Source: Okapia johnstoni
Taxonomy: Eukaryota; Chordata; Mammalia; Artiodactyla; Giraffidae
Assembly: GCA_024291935.2 (NCBI GenBank)
Contig: CM044316.1
Location: 76,586,501 to 76,650,500 of the forward strand
Reading direction: 5' to 3'
Length of the DNA stretch: 64,000 bases
Shown: positions 13,160 to 25,554 of the stretch, piece by piece
How the letters are laid out: each line of letters opens with the position of its first letter
Position numbering within the stretch: the stretch's first letter is position 1
Program-made: the position numbers and the translations under genes
The notes under the pieces: model-generated
Databases searched by the model: none
Told to the model about the DNA's origin: nothing
The model's input: the letters and a program-made list of their open reading frames with translations, nothing else

Positions 13160-13345
13160 TACTGCCAATATTCTGAGAGTGCTTTAAAATGTTTAATATC
13201 AGTACAAATCACCTAGCATTCTTATTAAAATGCAAACTGGGATTCAAGAGGCCAAGACCAAGATTCCCCATTTCTAACATGATCCTGGTTGAGGCCGATG
13301 CCCCTAGCCTGCAAACTCTATCCGAGTTCTCAGTTTTTGCCCTTG
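13160..13345 (+). mobile_element. MER5-like hAT remnant
   Basis: CAAATCACCTAGCATTCTTATTAAAATGCAAACTGGGATTC followed by TTCTAACATGATCCTGGTTGAGGCCGATGC is the MER5 core order. Confidence 0.7.
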
Positions 13346-13660
13346 TCATGGTACCTGACCATAATGCCCCAAACTCCTTCTTGTCTATACAGATTTCTTT
13401 TAGGTCCATCTAACGTAAACCCTGTTACTTCTATGAGTTCTCCTAACTATTCCACCTGACTGTGATCTCTCCTTCCTCACTGCCCTTACTTTGCTTCTTT
13501 TGGTTTTGAATGTTACCTTACCTGTTTGACTCTAGATGTGTGAGTCTCTTACCTTTTAAAGACTTAAACTCTCTTGAAGTAGGGATCTTGTTTTTAGACA
13601 TCTATCACCTGTGATGCTCATATAGTACCTTACATCTGGAAGATATTCTAAAATTATTTA
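13346..13660 (+). mobile_element. L2 LINE 3' fragment (weak)
   Basis: TCTCTTGAAGTAGGGATCTTGTTTTTAGACATCTATCACC and TCATATAGTACCTTACATCTGGAAGATATTC match the sense L2 3' pattern loosely. Confidence 0.45.
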
Positions 13661-13675
13661 ACTTAATTACTGTCT

Positions 13676-13864
13676 TGGGCTTTCCTTGTAGCTCAGCTGG
13701 TAAAGAATCCACCTGCAATGCGGGAGACCTGGGTTCAATTCCTGGGTTGGGAAGATCCCCTGGAGAAGGGAAAGGCTACACACTCCAGTATTCTGGCCTG
13801 GAGAATTCCATGGACTGTATAGTCCATGGGGTCACAAAAAGTCAGACACGGCTGAGTGACTTTC
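13676..13864 (+). mobile_element. Bov-tA SINE, young-looking insertion
   Basis: Near-consensus head, GGTTCAATTCCTGGGTTGGG box, and tail ACACGGCTGAGTGACTTTC. A perfect 15-bp target duplication ACTTAATTACTGTCT occupies 13661-13675 and 13865-13879. Confidence 0.95.
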
Positions 13865-13879
13865 ACTTAATTACTGTCT

Positions 13880-15082
13880 AACATCTAGAAAGAACATTTT
13901 TGTTACCAGGACATCATCACAGTAAATAAGGCAATACTTTTATCCATTCACATTTTCAGAACTAATTTATTTTTCCTTTAATAGATTTTGATACATCTCA
14001 GTGGTGAGGATCATGTTTCTTCAAAAACAAAGACGTTTTGTAGTAAAAGAGACATCTTTGAATTGATATATTAAGTCAGATTATAAAACTGAAATTTAAA
14101 TTTGGTTCAAACCTTGAGGTGAAAAGTACAACTTAATTATGAACTGAAAAGTGCTTGTTGAGCAAACTGTCTGGAGGCTGGGGAATTAGAAGTGCAATGT
14201 TAATTTCACTAGTTTAATAATCTCATTTTCAGAATTTGCTTGAAGAGATATTGATAAATTACAATAGCCAATCATGTATGAAAGTTTACAGACTATGAAG
14301 ATGTTTTATTTTGCCATTAAGAATCACACATTTCAAGCTTTTAAAGAGAATTATGTGAGTAGTTAAATAAGATGAGAAACTTCCGCAGTCATAAAATTAA
14401 TCAATTTATTTTGCTCTTTTTCTAATCACTTTAAAATTTCTACCTGAATTATTTCAGTATATCCTAAGAATAAGACTGGTATGATTATGAAGCTACTCTG
14501 AAGGAATTCTACAGCGATAAAAAGCAATTATAAATGTTTAGCATTTCGAGTCATCAAAGCAACATTCTTTACAAATCTTTTACCCCCAAACAAATGTGAT
14601 AACTTCACTATTCAATAGATTTTTAGATTTAATAAACAGAAACACTTTTTTATAATATATGTGCCCAAGATAAAGTTCTATAGCAGTTTCATATGTAAAG
14701 CATTATATCAGATTTGAAAGAAGTATTTGAGTGCTAAATCTTTTCAGATGTCAATACATATTTTTCTTCTAATTGATGCACTATTTTTGGCTTTTTAACT
14801 TATTTCTACTAATATTCTCAGTTACAGCAAGCAGGATCTGAAGGAGAAAAAGCAATCAACTGACTTGATACATCACAGTTTATCCACATGGTGGAGCCAT
14901 GTGGCTAGATCTTAAGAGACAAGTTTTTTTACACTTCTCCGTTTTGAGATAAGTCATGCTAAATCCAAACAACCATATTTCTTGTTCCTGCACACAATTT
15001 TCTCTGGTACTATTAATTTAGTTCCTTTTTATCTCTTACTTAGCACATGACAGTCTTGTTATATTCCACTCTTAGGTAGCAA
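13880..15082. other. Intergenic, no recognised feature
   Basis: AT-rich, unique-looking. No gene, RNA or repeat family recognised. Confidence 0.55.
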
Positions 15083-15250
15083 GTGGTTTTCCAACTTTGT
15101 CTGCACATTATAATCACCTGGGCATTTTTAAAATTTTATCTTTGAGGCCCTACCTGAGGCTAGTTACACAGGAATCTTTGCAGTGTGAGGCTTGAGGAAT
15201 GGCAAGTTTCAAGGCTCTGCAAGTGATTCAATCTTGAAAGCAAGACTGTA
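15083..15250 (+). mobile_element. MER5-like hAT remnant
   Basis: AGTGGTTTTCCAACTTTGTCTGCACATTATAATCACCTGGGC is a typical MER5 5' end. The 3' half is diverged. Confidence 0.75.
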
Positions 15251-16510
15251 ACTCAATGCTTCGTTGTTGTTGTTGTTGTTCAGTCTCATACCTGTGTGAC
15301 TCTGTGGCTCCTCTGTCCTCCACTATCTCCTGGAGTGTGCTCAGATTGATATCCACTGCATTGGTGATGCTATCTAACCATCTCATCCTCTGCTGCCTCT
15401 TGTCCTTTTGCCTTCAGTCTTTCCCAGCATCAGGGTCTTTTCCAATGAGTTGCCTCCTTGCATCAGGTAGCAAAAGTATTGGAGCTTCAGCTTCAGTGTT
15501 TCCAGTGAATATTCAGGGTTGATTTCCTTTAGGATTGACTTATTTTATCTCTTTGCAGTCAAAGGGCCTCTCAGGAGTCTTCTCCAGCACCCAAATTCAA
15601 AATCATCAATTCTTCAGCACTCAGCCCTCTTTATGGTCCAACTCTTACATCCATACATGACTACTGGAAAAACTATAGCTTTGATTATACAGACCTTCAT
15701 CAGCAAAGTAATGTCTCTGGTTTTTAATACACTAGTCTAGATTTGTCATAGATTTCCTTTCATGAAGCAGCAGTCTTTTAATTTCATGGCTGCTGTCACT
15801 GTCTGTAATGATTTTGGAGGCCAAGAAAATAAAATCTGTCACTGCTTTTACTTCTTCCCTTTCTATTTGACATGAAGTGATGGGACTAGATGCCATGATC
15901 TTAGTCTTTTGAATATTGAGTTTTAAGCCCGTCCCTCTTTATCCCTCTCCTCTTTCACCTTCATAAAGAAGCTCTTTAGTTCCTCTTCAGTTTCTGCCAT
16001 TAGAGTGGTATCATCAGCATATCTGAGATTGTTGATATTTCTCCTAGCAATCTTGATTCCAGCTTGTGATTCATCCAGCCTTGCATTTTGTATGATGTAC
16101 CCTGCATATAAGTTAAATAAGCAGGGTAAATAAATAAGACAATAAACAGCCCTGACATACTCCTTTCCCAATTCTGAACCAGTCACTTGTTCCATGTCTG
16201 GTTCTAACTGTTGTTTCTTGACCGGCATACAGGTTTCTCAGGAAACAGGTAAGGTGGACTGGGACTCCTTTCGCAAGAATTTTCCAAAGTTTGTTGTGAT
16301 CCACAAAGTTAGAAGCTTTAAAATGGTCTATGAAACAGAAGTAGATGTTTTTCTGGAACTCTCTTGCTTTCTCACTGATCCAACAAATGTTGGCAATTTG
16401 GATATCTGGTTCCTCTGCCTTTTCTAAATCGTTTGTATATCTGGAAATTCTTTGTTCACGTATTCACTGACGCCTAGCTTGAAGGATTTTGAGCTTATAT
16501 AACCTTGCTA

Positions 16511-16710
16511 GCTAGGACTTCCCTTGTGGCTCAGCTGGTAAAGAATCCACCTGCAATGCAGGAGACCTAGGTTTGATCCCTGGGTGGGAAGATCCCCTGG
16601 AGAAGGGAAAGGCTACCCACTCCAGTATTCTGGCCTAGAGAATTCCATGGACTGTATAATCCATGGGGTCACAAAGAGTCAGACACAACTGAGCGACTTT
16701 CACTTTCACT
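16511..16710 (+). mobile_element. Bov-tA SINE inside BovB
   Basis: ACTTCCCTTGTGGCTCAGCTGG head, TGATCCCTGGGTGGGAAGATCC, tail GACACAACTGAGCGACTTTC. A 7-bp duplication CTTGCTA lies at 16504-16510 and 16711-16717. Confidence 0.92.
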
Positions 16711-18164
16711 CTTGCTAACATGTGAAATGAGCACAACTGTATGGTAGTTTGAACATTCTTCGGCATTGCCTGTCTTTGGGATTGGAATGAAAACTGACAT
16801 TTTCCAGTCCTTTGGCCACTGCTGAGTTTTCCAAATTGGCTGGCATATTGAGTGCAGCACTTTAACAGCATCATATTTTACTATTTTAAATAGCCCAGCT
16901 GGAACTTTGTCACCTCTACTAGCTTTGTTCATAGTAATGCTCCCTAAGGCTCACTTGATTTCACATTCCAGGATGTCTGGCTCTACGTGAATGACCACAC
17001 CGTCATGGTTATCCAGGTCATTAAGACCTTTTTTGTACAGTTCTTCTATGTATTCTTGTCATGTCTTCTTAATCTCTTTTGCTTCTGTTAGATCTTTACC
17101 ATTTCTGTTCTTTATTGTGCCCAGTCTTGCATGAAATGTTCCCTTTATATCTCCAATTTTCTTGAAGAGATCTCTAATCTTTCCCATTCTGTTGTTTTCC
17201 TCTGCTTCTTTGCATTGTTCATTTAAGAAGGCTTCTTATCTCTTATATCTTCTTATACCTTGCTATTCTCTGGAATTCTGCCTTCATTTGGGCTATCTTT
17301 CCCTTTCTCCCTTGCGTTTCACTTCTCCTCTTTCCTCAGCTATTTGTAGAGTCTCCTCAGACAACCACTTTGCCTTCTTGCATTTCTTTTTCTTTGGGAT
17401 AATTTTAGTCAATGCCTCCTATACAATGTTAAGAATCTCTGTCCGTAGTTCTTCAGGCACTCTGTCTACCAGATCTAACCCTTTGAATCTATCCTAGTCA
17501 TCATCTCCACTGTGTAATCATGAGGGGTTTGTTTTAGGTCATACCTGAATGGCCTAGTGGTTTTCCCTACTTTCTTCAATTAAGTCTGAATTTTGCAATA
17601 AGGAGCTCATGATCTGAGCCATAGTCAGCTCCATGTCTTGTTTTGCTAACTGTGTAGAGCTTCTCCATCTTCAGCTGCAAAGAATCGATCTGATTTACTC
17701 CGAGGCCAAACATGCCTATTATTCTAGGTATTGCTTGACTTCCTACTTTTGCATTCCAATCCCCTATGATGGAAAAAAAGGACTTTTTTTTTTTGGTGTT
17801 AGTTCTAGAATGTCTTGTCGGTCTTCATAGAACCATTCAACTTCAGATTGTTTGGCATCAGCGGTTGGGGCACAAATTGGATTACAGTGATATTGAATGG
17901 CTTGCCTTGGAAACAAACTGAGATCATTCTGTCCTTTTTGAGATTGCATGTAAGTACTGCACTTCTGACTCTTTTGTTGACTATGAGGGAAACTCCAATT
18001 ATTCTAAGGGATTCTTGCCCACAGTAGTAGATATTATGGTCATCTGAATTAAATTTGCCCATTTCTGTCTATTTTAGTCCACTGATTGCTAAGATGTCGA
18101 TGTTCACTCTTGCCATCTCCGTCTTGACCATGTCCAATTTACCTTGATTCATGTACCTTTTTCT

Positions 18165-18590
18165 TATAGTCATGTTCAGATTTGAGAGTTGGAACATTAA
18201 GAAGGCTGAGTGCCCAAGAACTGTTGCTTTTGAACTGTGGTTCTAAAAGAACTCTTGAGAGTCCCTTGACTGCAAGAAGATTAAACCAGTCAATCCTAAA
18301 GGAAATCAACCCTGAATATTCATTGGAAGGATTGATGCTGAAACTCCAATACCTTGGCCACTTGATGCTAAAAGCCAACTCATGGAAAAGACTCTGATGC
18401 TGGCAAAGACTGAAAGCAAAAGGAGAAGAGGGCAGCAGAGGATAAGATGTTTAAATAGCATCACTCACTCAATGGACATGAGTTTGAGCAAACTTCAGGA
18501 GGTAGTGAAGGACAGGGAAGCCTGGCATGCGGCAGTCCATGAGGTAGACAAGAGTCAGACATGACTTAGCGATTGAACAACAAAAACATA
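18165..18590 (+). mobile_element. BovB 3' fragment in opposite orientation inside BovB
   Basis: Sense-strand 3' end running from TCATGTTCAGATTTGAGAGTTGG through GAACTGTGG, CTGATGCTGGCAAAG, GGACATGAGTTTGAGCAAAC and GACATGACTTAGCGATTGAAC. It interrupts the 5' leader of the antisense host BovB between CCTTGATTCATGTACC and CTAACATTCCAG. Confidence 0.9.
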
Positions 18591-19059
18591 GATCTAACAT
18601 TCCAGTTTCCTATGCATATTGTTCTTTATACCATTGGACTTTACTTCACTACCAGCCATATCCACAACTGAGTGTTGTTTCTACTTTGGCCCAGCTGCTT
18701 CATTGTTTCTGAAGCTATTAGTAATTGCCTTCCATGCTTCCGCAGTAGCATATTGGACACCTTCAGACCTGGGTTGCTCATCTTCTAGTGTCATATCTTT
18801 TTGACTTTTCATATTGTTCATGGGATTCTCTAGGCAAGAATACTGGAGTAGGTTGCCATTTTCTCCTCCAGTGGACCACGTTTTCTCAAAACTCTTCACT
18901 ATGACCTGTCTGTCTTGGATGACCCTGCACAGCATGGCTCATAGCTTTATTGAGTTACACAAGCCCCTTCACCATGACAAGTCTTTGAACCATAAAGGGG
19001 AATTCTTCATACTACCACTGTAAGTATCTTTCTAAATTATATATTTAATCACAGCATTC

Positions 19060-19310
19060 TTCAATTAGATCATTCATTGGCTTCTTAACAACTTTATGAT
19101 AAAATCAACTTCCTTAACAAGGCAAACAAGCCCCTTCAAAGACTGACCATTTCCTTTTTTAAGCGTCATCACCATCTCCCACCTTTCAATTCCCAAGACA
19201 CAGCCTACAGCATTGCTTGAGGGCTAAAATCCCCAGGTTTTGCACTTCTTGAGGCTTCAGCTCATATCTCTGGCAACTAATACAGTAGGCACTAATGAAT
19301 ATTCATTGAA
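19060..19310 (+). mobile_element. L2 LINE fragment
   Basis: TCATTGGCTTCTTAACAACTTTATGATAAAATCAACTTCC, CAAACAAGCCCCTTCAAAGACTG and ATCTCCCACCTTTC follow the L2 sense-strand order. Confidence 0.65.
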
Positions 19311-21548
19311 TGACCAAATGAATAATGTAAAACGGCTTCATCTTACTTAGGACAGGGATGTTTATTTCTGTTAAACAACTCCCAAGTGTTTGCTTCTTTT
19401 TCAGTGGCTTGGATTGCAGAATGTGGCATCAGGTGAACCAAGAAATGTTAAATATATTCTAAAGTAGACACTGTGTTCTGCCAATTTATTTGATCCAAAG
19501 GGAACATCTGAATGGTTCCCTAGGAATAGCTGCTTCTACATTGTACCTCTTTTCCATCTGAATTTTTCAACAGTAACATTTGTGTTTAAGTCAACAGTGA
19601 AGTGGACTGGGTTGCCTGTGGGTGATGGTATTTTGCAGTTATTCTTTATATAAAAACTAGTAGATCTTTGGACTCACTGGCTAGCATTTTAGAATCTTGG
19701 GTCTTACAACAGTTCTTACCCCAGAAATGCCAAGAAACTGACTGAACTAGAGTTTCAGGGTTGGGTGTTCATGAAGAGTTAAGAGGTATGATTTGGGGGA
19801 AGACTGCCTCATCTATTGGGCATGGTAGAACAGTGCCTGGTGACCACAATGTTTTTAGGGGTCCATGAATATGTTTTAGTGTCTTTTGAATCAGAATTAA
19901 AAATAGAATTCCAAGTCAGAGAAAATGTTTTAATGTGAGATAGTAATATACTCATAGTTATGTTGGCACAGTGATAAAATACAATTTGTAATTACTTTTT
20001 ATGGAGGAAGGGGCCCACGAAGGCAAAAGTGCCTGGAGTCCAGGAATGTCACGTGGCCCTGATTTCGGGGCAACTAGAGAAGGGGTCTCCAGCCCTAAGT
20101 GTCTCCCCATTCATGCCTGCCAGCTGACATAAATGCTTATAATGGTTACCTGGGTATCTTGGTCTTTGTTTTCAGGCCATCAATATCTATCCCAATACAA
20201 TTCAGTTTTGGGGGGAGAGGTGTAGGTAGTTGCTGGTACTCATTACATGAGACAAATATAAAAGGTCTAGCTAATGATTCCCTCAACCTGCATTTTTACT
20301 GTGGCATATACCTTTCATTTGGATAAAAGTGAGTCATTTGGCATGTAAAATCACTTTTTTGAACAGACACATCTTGATGTTGCTCTGATACAAAAGTGTC
20401 AACACTATTAATAGCAATAGGAGCAGTCATAAAAAAATAGAGTCCTCTCATGTGTATAGAACCTTCAAAAGCAGTCTTCTAAAATGGCTTCTAGTGAAAG
20501 AGTTTGCCAAACTTTTCAGGTTTATGAAAATAAATGTCTTTGAACGTGTTCATCATTGCAAAGAGCTCCAGTTTAGCTGAGCACCTCTGACGTCAAAATC
20601 CATGCTCAGAATATGGATGCTACTTATGTGCAATACTAAACAAGTGCTTTTCTAATGTAATTGCTTTTCTAATGTAAGTTCAAACATGCTGTTGAATCAA
20701 TTAACTAGTGTGTCTGTGACACTGGATAGACTTAGTATAGTTTTTATATTAAAGATAAATAATAAACTCTACTGCCTTTATTGGTCTTACCAGGCAATCC
20801 TTTTTTGGTAATGGGAATACTTTAGCATTGATGATCCTTGATAACTGCAATGTGTTTAGAATACATCTCTTGGCTATAAAGAGCATTATTATTATTTTCT
20901 AACCTCCTGTATTACGCTCAGAAATAGTCAGAGGCTCTTAGCTATTTGGGTTCTGATTTCCCAGATGGTGTTCAAGTTACATATTGATAACAATTGATCT
21001 TCTTTCTTTGCCAAAACTAAACCAATAATATTGGTAAGATCAGTTCAAAATTTTAAAATAGATACATAATTGTCTAATCTATTGTTATGAACATTTCTTT
21101 GCTTGGCTTGCCCAGCATGTTTCTCTTCTGAGATTTAAACTTGCCGTTCAGCAAAGGTTGCTAATTATAGTACACGAGCAGGCACCTGATATATATATTA
21201 TGCCAATCAGACTCCTTCTTAGTAATTTTAAATAAGTTAGAGGCATGTGCACTTTTATTTCAAGTGGTGAGGATGTGAGGATATGAGTCCAGGAGTTGTA
21301 GGTGGTAGTAATTTGGCATGGACTGCATACTCTGAGCAGAGAGAAGAAATAAAAGACAAAAGGAACCAGAGAAAAGAAGGCAAGAAACTGAGTCCTGAGG
21401 AGAACAGTCACATCTCTACTTCTAATACCTGGTATCCTTGAAAACCCTGTTTTTTGCAGATCCTGGTCTATAGTTCCAATTTATGAGCTAATCCAATGTC
21501 CTCCAAAAATATCCTCAAGTAAACCCCTCTTTCCTAATACCTTTTAAT
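19311..21548. other. Intergenic, no recognised feature
   Basis: Mostly unique-looking AT-rich sequence with a slightly GC-richer patch near 19990-20110. No gene or RNA recognised. Confidence 0.55.
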
Positions 21549-21616
21549 GCCTGGCATGCTGCAGTCCATGGGGTCCCAGGGAGTCAGACACAACTGAATG
21601 ACTGAACAATGAACAA
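21549..21616 (+). mobile_element. Bov-A/BovB 3' tail fragment
   Basis: CCTGGCATGCTGCAGTCCATGGGGTCCCAGGGAGTCAGACACAACTGAATGACTGAAC is only the shared 3' tail. The parent family is ambiguous. Confidence 0.8.
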
Positions 21617-22220
21617 CAGCCCTAAATTTATCCGCATATTTTGGTAAAATACTTTAAAATATTAATATTAAGGATGAAACATTAAATATGTTGTTAACTG
21701 GTTGAAAAATATTGAGGATAATGGAATTTTAGGATCAAGCAAAAAAGTGACTTAAGGTTGTCCAAGGTTATATGTTTGGTGTCACAGTCATGAACAGAAC
21801 TGGACTTGCTGGACTCCTCACCTGACGCTCACGCTCTTTTAGTAACTAGCTCTTGCTTTCCCCAGGTATACCTGTCATGAGTAAGTTAGTATTTATTCTG
21901 AGTCTTTTTCAATGTTCACTATGTCAAAGAAGATAACATGTCATTTTTCTTTGTTTCTTGATGCCTCTACTGCTTCAAGGGAATACAGTTTTAATATTCA
22001 AAAGTGAATATTACATGCATCTATTAAACATGATATATGACAAGAAATCTATATCCTGTGTTAAGAATTTTACTGTTACTCAACATTCTGATCTGTATGT
22101 CAATGCAATGACATACAGTGCATCCGCCTGCCAGTCACATACTAACTACCTAAATCTCATAGCTTCTCAGGGCTGCAGGTAGGAGGATCTTGCTGCATGT
22201 CCCCATGTCCCGTTCTTAAT

Positions 22221-22223
<3 letters not shown>
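21617..22223. other. Intergenic, no recognised feature
   Basis: No gene or repeat family recognised. Confidence 0.5.

Positions 22224-22262
<39 letters not shown>
22224..22262. repeat. (CA)n microsatellite
   Basis: About 19 uninterrupted CA units. Confidence 0.97.
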
Positions 22263-22264
<2 letters not shown>

Positions 22265-22464
22265 GAGTATTAGTATCAGTATAGGGTTGGTCACTGATAA
22301 GCAGAACTCTGCTCTACATTCTATTATTCTATCCCCAGGTTTTTAAGAGTTTCTCCTTAACAATCTCTCCAATCACTGTTAGAAACTCTATATATTATCC
22401 ACAAGGGTTATTTTTACTTCAGAATCTATTTCCTTCATTTCCAGAAGTATATTCTTCTAAGTAT

Positions 22465-22597
22465 GCTGCTGCTGCTGCTGCTAAGTCACTTCAGTCGCGT
22501 CCAACTGCATGACCCCATAGATGGCAGCCCACCAGGCTCCTCCGTCCCTAGGATTCTCCAGGCAAGAACACTGGAGTGGGTTGCCACTTCCTTCTCC
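22465..22597 (-). mobile_element. Bov-A SINE
   Basis: Starts with (GCT)n, then AAGTCACTTCAGTCGCGTCC, AGATGGCAGCCCACCAGGCTCC, CACTGGAGTGGGTTGCCACTTCC. An 11-bp duplication, CTTCTAAGTAT / CTTCTGAGTAT (22454-22464 and 22598-22608), has one mismatch. Confidence 0.92.
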
Positions 22598-22754
22598 CTT
22601 CTGAGTATTAGAATAATTCCATGGGAGCTGAAGTTCCAATTTGGCATTCACACTTCACATCTCATGGAAAGGTCTGAGCTTTGTCTCTAAGAGTCTCCTA
22701 AATGGTGTTATTGCAGATGGGCATCTTCATGCACAGTGAGTAGCTATCAAATCA

Positions 22755-22775
22755 CACACACACACACACACACAC
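22755..22775. repeat. Short (CA)n microsatellite
   Basis: About 10 CA units after AAATCA. Confidence 0.9.
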
Positions 22776-24364
22776 TCATTCACACATGTATATACCCCTG
22801 TCCAAGGGCAGATATTAATGTTCATAGGTATAAAAGGCTAAACCTACAAGAGGAAGAGAACTGATTTCCTTCTCTATAATTTTCCCCATCATCCAAAATT
22901 TTCCTTGGCATTAATTCTTTTCATTTACCCCTCATTTTCATTTAACCCCCATTTCCAAATTGTGTCTCCTAAAGATACTAGATATTAGTAAGTGACTGAT
23001 TCATATGTTTTTTATGGCTGCTTCCTTAGCTGTGTATGACAAAATCAAAACACAGACATTATTGCTCTTACATAATGCACCAATTCTCTCTGGTTTTGGG
23101 CAGGGGCAGGGCACAGACGCAGTAAAGAGGCAAGAAGTAGGATAAGAGGTTTCATTTTTTTCTAGTTAACAACTGTAGAACTAAATTGCTTTGGCTAATG
23201 CACTTATGGGGATAATGTCTGAAGTAATAGCCAAAAATATTTTGTTTTTTAGGGATATTGGAAGCTAAAGACTCTGTGTTTTTAACAGTAGAAGGTAAGT
23301 ACTAAACTTGATACTAAATTTTAGCTATGTAACTCAACACAAATGTAGTAAAGGGGTGGAACCAATTATTTGCATTTTGTTAAAGGGTAAACTTCTCTTA
23401 AACAATAAACTTAATTACTAAAATAACAATAAAGAAGTAATGTCATTTGAGACTATAAGAACTCAGACACTGTGAATCTGCTATACTGAATAGTATTTTC
23501 TATTTTTCATGTGAACTCCTCTTATATAGAAATATTGCTTTTAATTTAATTTTTGACATGCAAAATCATGGAAAAAGCAAGCAATTGACTAGCAAGCTGA
23601 CAAATGTCAGGGGGAAAAAAAAGAGATGCAATTAGAGCTCCAGATGATGTCTAATTTTCCCACAGCAAGTAACACAAATTCCTGAAATCAGGGGCAAATT
23701 AAATCTAAATTTGATACTTGGCCAGAGAGATATAAAATTCATTTGGTATCATCCATTAAATCTTTTCAAAACATAACAGAAAGTAATAACTGAACTTAAG
23801 ATTCTCACCTTAATTCTTTTACTCTGGGTGAAGGTCAGACATAAAGGTTGATTTTCTTTTACAAAGTTATTGATTTCAGAGATTTATATTTCTGTCACTC
23901 TCTCAGTGTTTGGGATAACTGTGTACATATTTTATCATCTCTTCTCTTGCATTAATATATTGTTGTGTGAAAAACTCTTGCCCTTTTACTGATAACATAT
24001 CATGGCTGTGTATAATTTTGAGTGTTTTTTACATAAGTTTCTCAAATTTTAATTCTCTGTCCTGGACACTCACATATTCTGGGCAGATCCTCTTTTAAGT
24101 GGTTTGGTCTTATTTATGGGATAGAATGGTTTGGGTTTCTGGTGCAAAGTAAATCACTCACAGATATATCTTGTAAAAATGAATAACAGACCAAAATCAA
24201 GTATCTATCCATGCCTATTCTCTGTGCTGTTAATTAATGTAGCCAGTTTATATACGTTAAATACTTATAAAAGTGGTATGTGGTCAAAACCCAAGAACTG
24301 CTAGGCTAAAGGAATTGTAACCCCCATCCCCCCCCCCCCATTTGTAAAATAATATTTTTGAACT
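22776..24364. other. Intergenic, no recognised feature; C homopolymer
   Basis: AT-rich sequence with no family recognised. A 12-base C run occupies 24328-24339. Confidence 0.55.
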
Positions 24365-24480
24365 ATTGCAGTGGTTTTCAACTTAAGTATTATCTGGTGA
24401 TCTTCAAAATTCTCCAGGCTTCACCCCAACTAATTAAATAAAAAATTCTGGGGGTGGGACTTAGTCATCAATTTTTTTTG
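24365..24480 (+). mobile_element. MER5-like hAT remnant
   Basis: GTGGTTTTCAACTTAAGTATTATCTGGTGATCTTC with CCAGGCTTCACCCCAAC and TTCTGGGGGTGGGAC matches the MER5 order. Confidence 0.75.
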
Positions 24481-25550
24481 CCAACACTTTATTTTGAAAT
24501 AAAATACATCAAGCCTATATAATATTTACTTGAATAGTAAATTGACGCCCATATTCCCTCGTGAGGTTTGCTTGATCTCTCTATATACGTATTAATATAT
24601 ATGTATATTTTTAACTCTTGAAACATTTGAGGATACCTTAGTCTCAAATTATGAAATTTTACCTCCAAATGTTTCCTCATGTAACTAGAAAAATAGGCCA
24701 TTTTTTCCATATAAGCACAACACAAAGATCACACTCAGGAAATTTACCAATGATACATCATTTTCTGATATATAGTCCATATTCAAAACTGTCCACTTAT
24801 CTCAAGTAAGTCCTTTATAGACTTTTTTCTTTTTCAAACCAGATCTAGTCCGATCTCATGTTATATTAATTTGCCTTGCCTCCTTTTTCCTCCTTTAATC
24901 TAGAACAGTTCTCCAGCCTGTCACTGACCTTCATGAAACTTGGTTTACCTTTTAACTTGGATTTGTATGGTCATGTTCATGATTAGATTAGGTTAAATGT
25001 TTTTGGCAGGAAGACTATTTCCCTATCTGAGAGCATGCTGTGTCACTTGCTCTATTATTGGTGATACTACTTTTGATCTCTTAATTGAGGATTTCTACAA
25101 TGAAATGTACCGTTTTTACCTTGTGATAACTTGATAGGCAGGGTGGCACTTTGAGACTGGACCGACATCTTGTTCCCAAACAACGTTTGCCTGATGGTTT
25201 TCGCACTCACTGTTAACTCTCCCCTCAATCAACTATTACAATGACATTGGTAAAAAATGATGATTTTCAAAATTCTTATTATGCCTTCTACCTTGATAAG
25301 TTGGCATTCTAAAGAAATTGAAAGAACTTCTATGAGATCTCAGGGCTGGAGATTGAAGCCATAGAGATGGATGATATTTTTTTCCCTCTAGTAGCTCAAG
25401 TTTCCCTTTATTTCACCTCAGTTTGTGTCTCTTCTTCAAATCTTACTTTTGGGTGTTTTGGAGAAATTTTCTTTTCCTAAGAGAATCTTTTCAGGAAAAG
25501 TATTTTTCAAACTTCTTGCACGGAAATTCGTAAGCATGTAAAATTCCTCT
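24481..25550 (-). mobile_element. Ancient L1M LINE 3' region
   Basis: The order CTTTAATCTAGAACAGTTCTCCAGCCTGTC, CATGATTAGATTAGGTTAAATG.TTTTTGGCAGGAA and TTATTGGTGATACTACTTTTGATC corresponds to an antisense old-L1 3' segment. Diverged. Confidence 0.6.
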
Positions 25551-25554
25551 GCTG

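Larger units (their letters stand above)
11745..13175 (+). mobile_element. hAT-like non-autonomous DNA transposon, split by later insertions
   Basis: The left part (about 11745-11922) begins TTGGCAAACTATGGCTCACAGACCAAATCCAGCC. The right part (about 13026-13175) continues AATAAAGTTTTATTGGAACCC and closes with GTTATCTGACCTTTCACAG. That is the order of a widespread mammalian MER-type element whose name I did not fix. Everything between 11923 and 13025 was inserted later. Confidence 0.75.
15256..19003 (-). mobile_element. BovB LINE reaching the 5' consensus end, with internal insertions
   Basis: Antisense from the 3' tail (15256, with a (GTT)n run) to the BovB 5' end near 19003 (complement of CCTTTATGGTTCAAAGACTTG, the start block). 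It keeps the 5' leader, the endonuclease region (about 17700-18060, with frames such as DDHNIYYCGQESL and GKPFNITVIQ), the RT core with YADDTTLMAE near 16010, and the C-terminal region. Several stops and frameshifts break it. A Bov-tA (16511-16710) and an inverted BovB fragment (about 18165-18590) are inserted. It is visibly more diverged than the other copies. Confidence 0.93.

Noticed and set aside
13676..13780. tRNA-like box A/B in Bov-tA heads considered as tRNA genes
   Set aside because: They are SINE heads derived from a tRNA, without a full cloverleaf, repeated at many loci.
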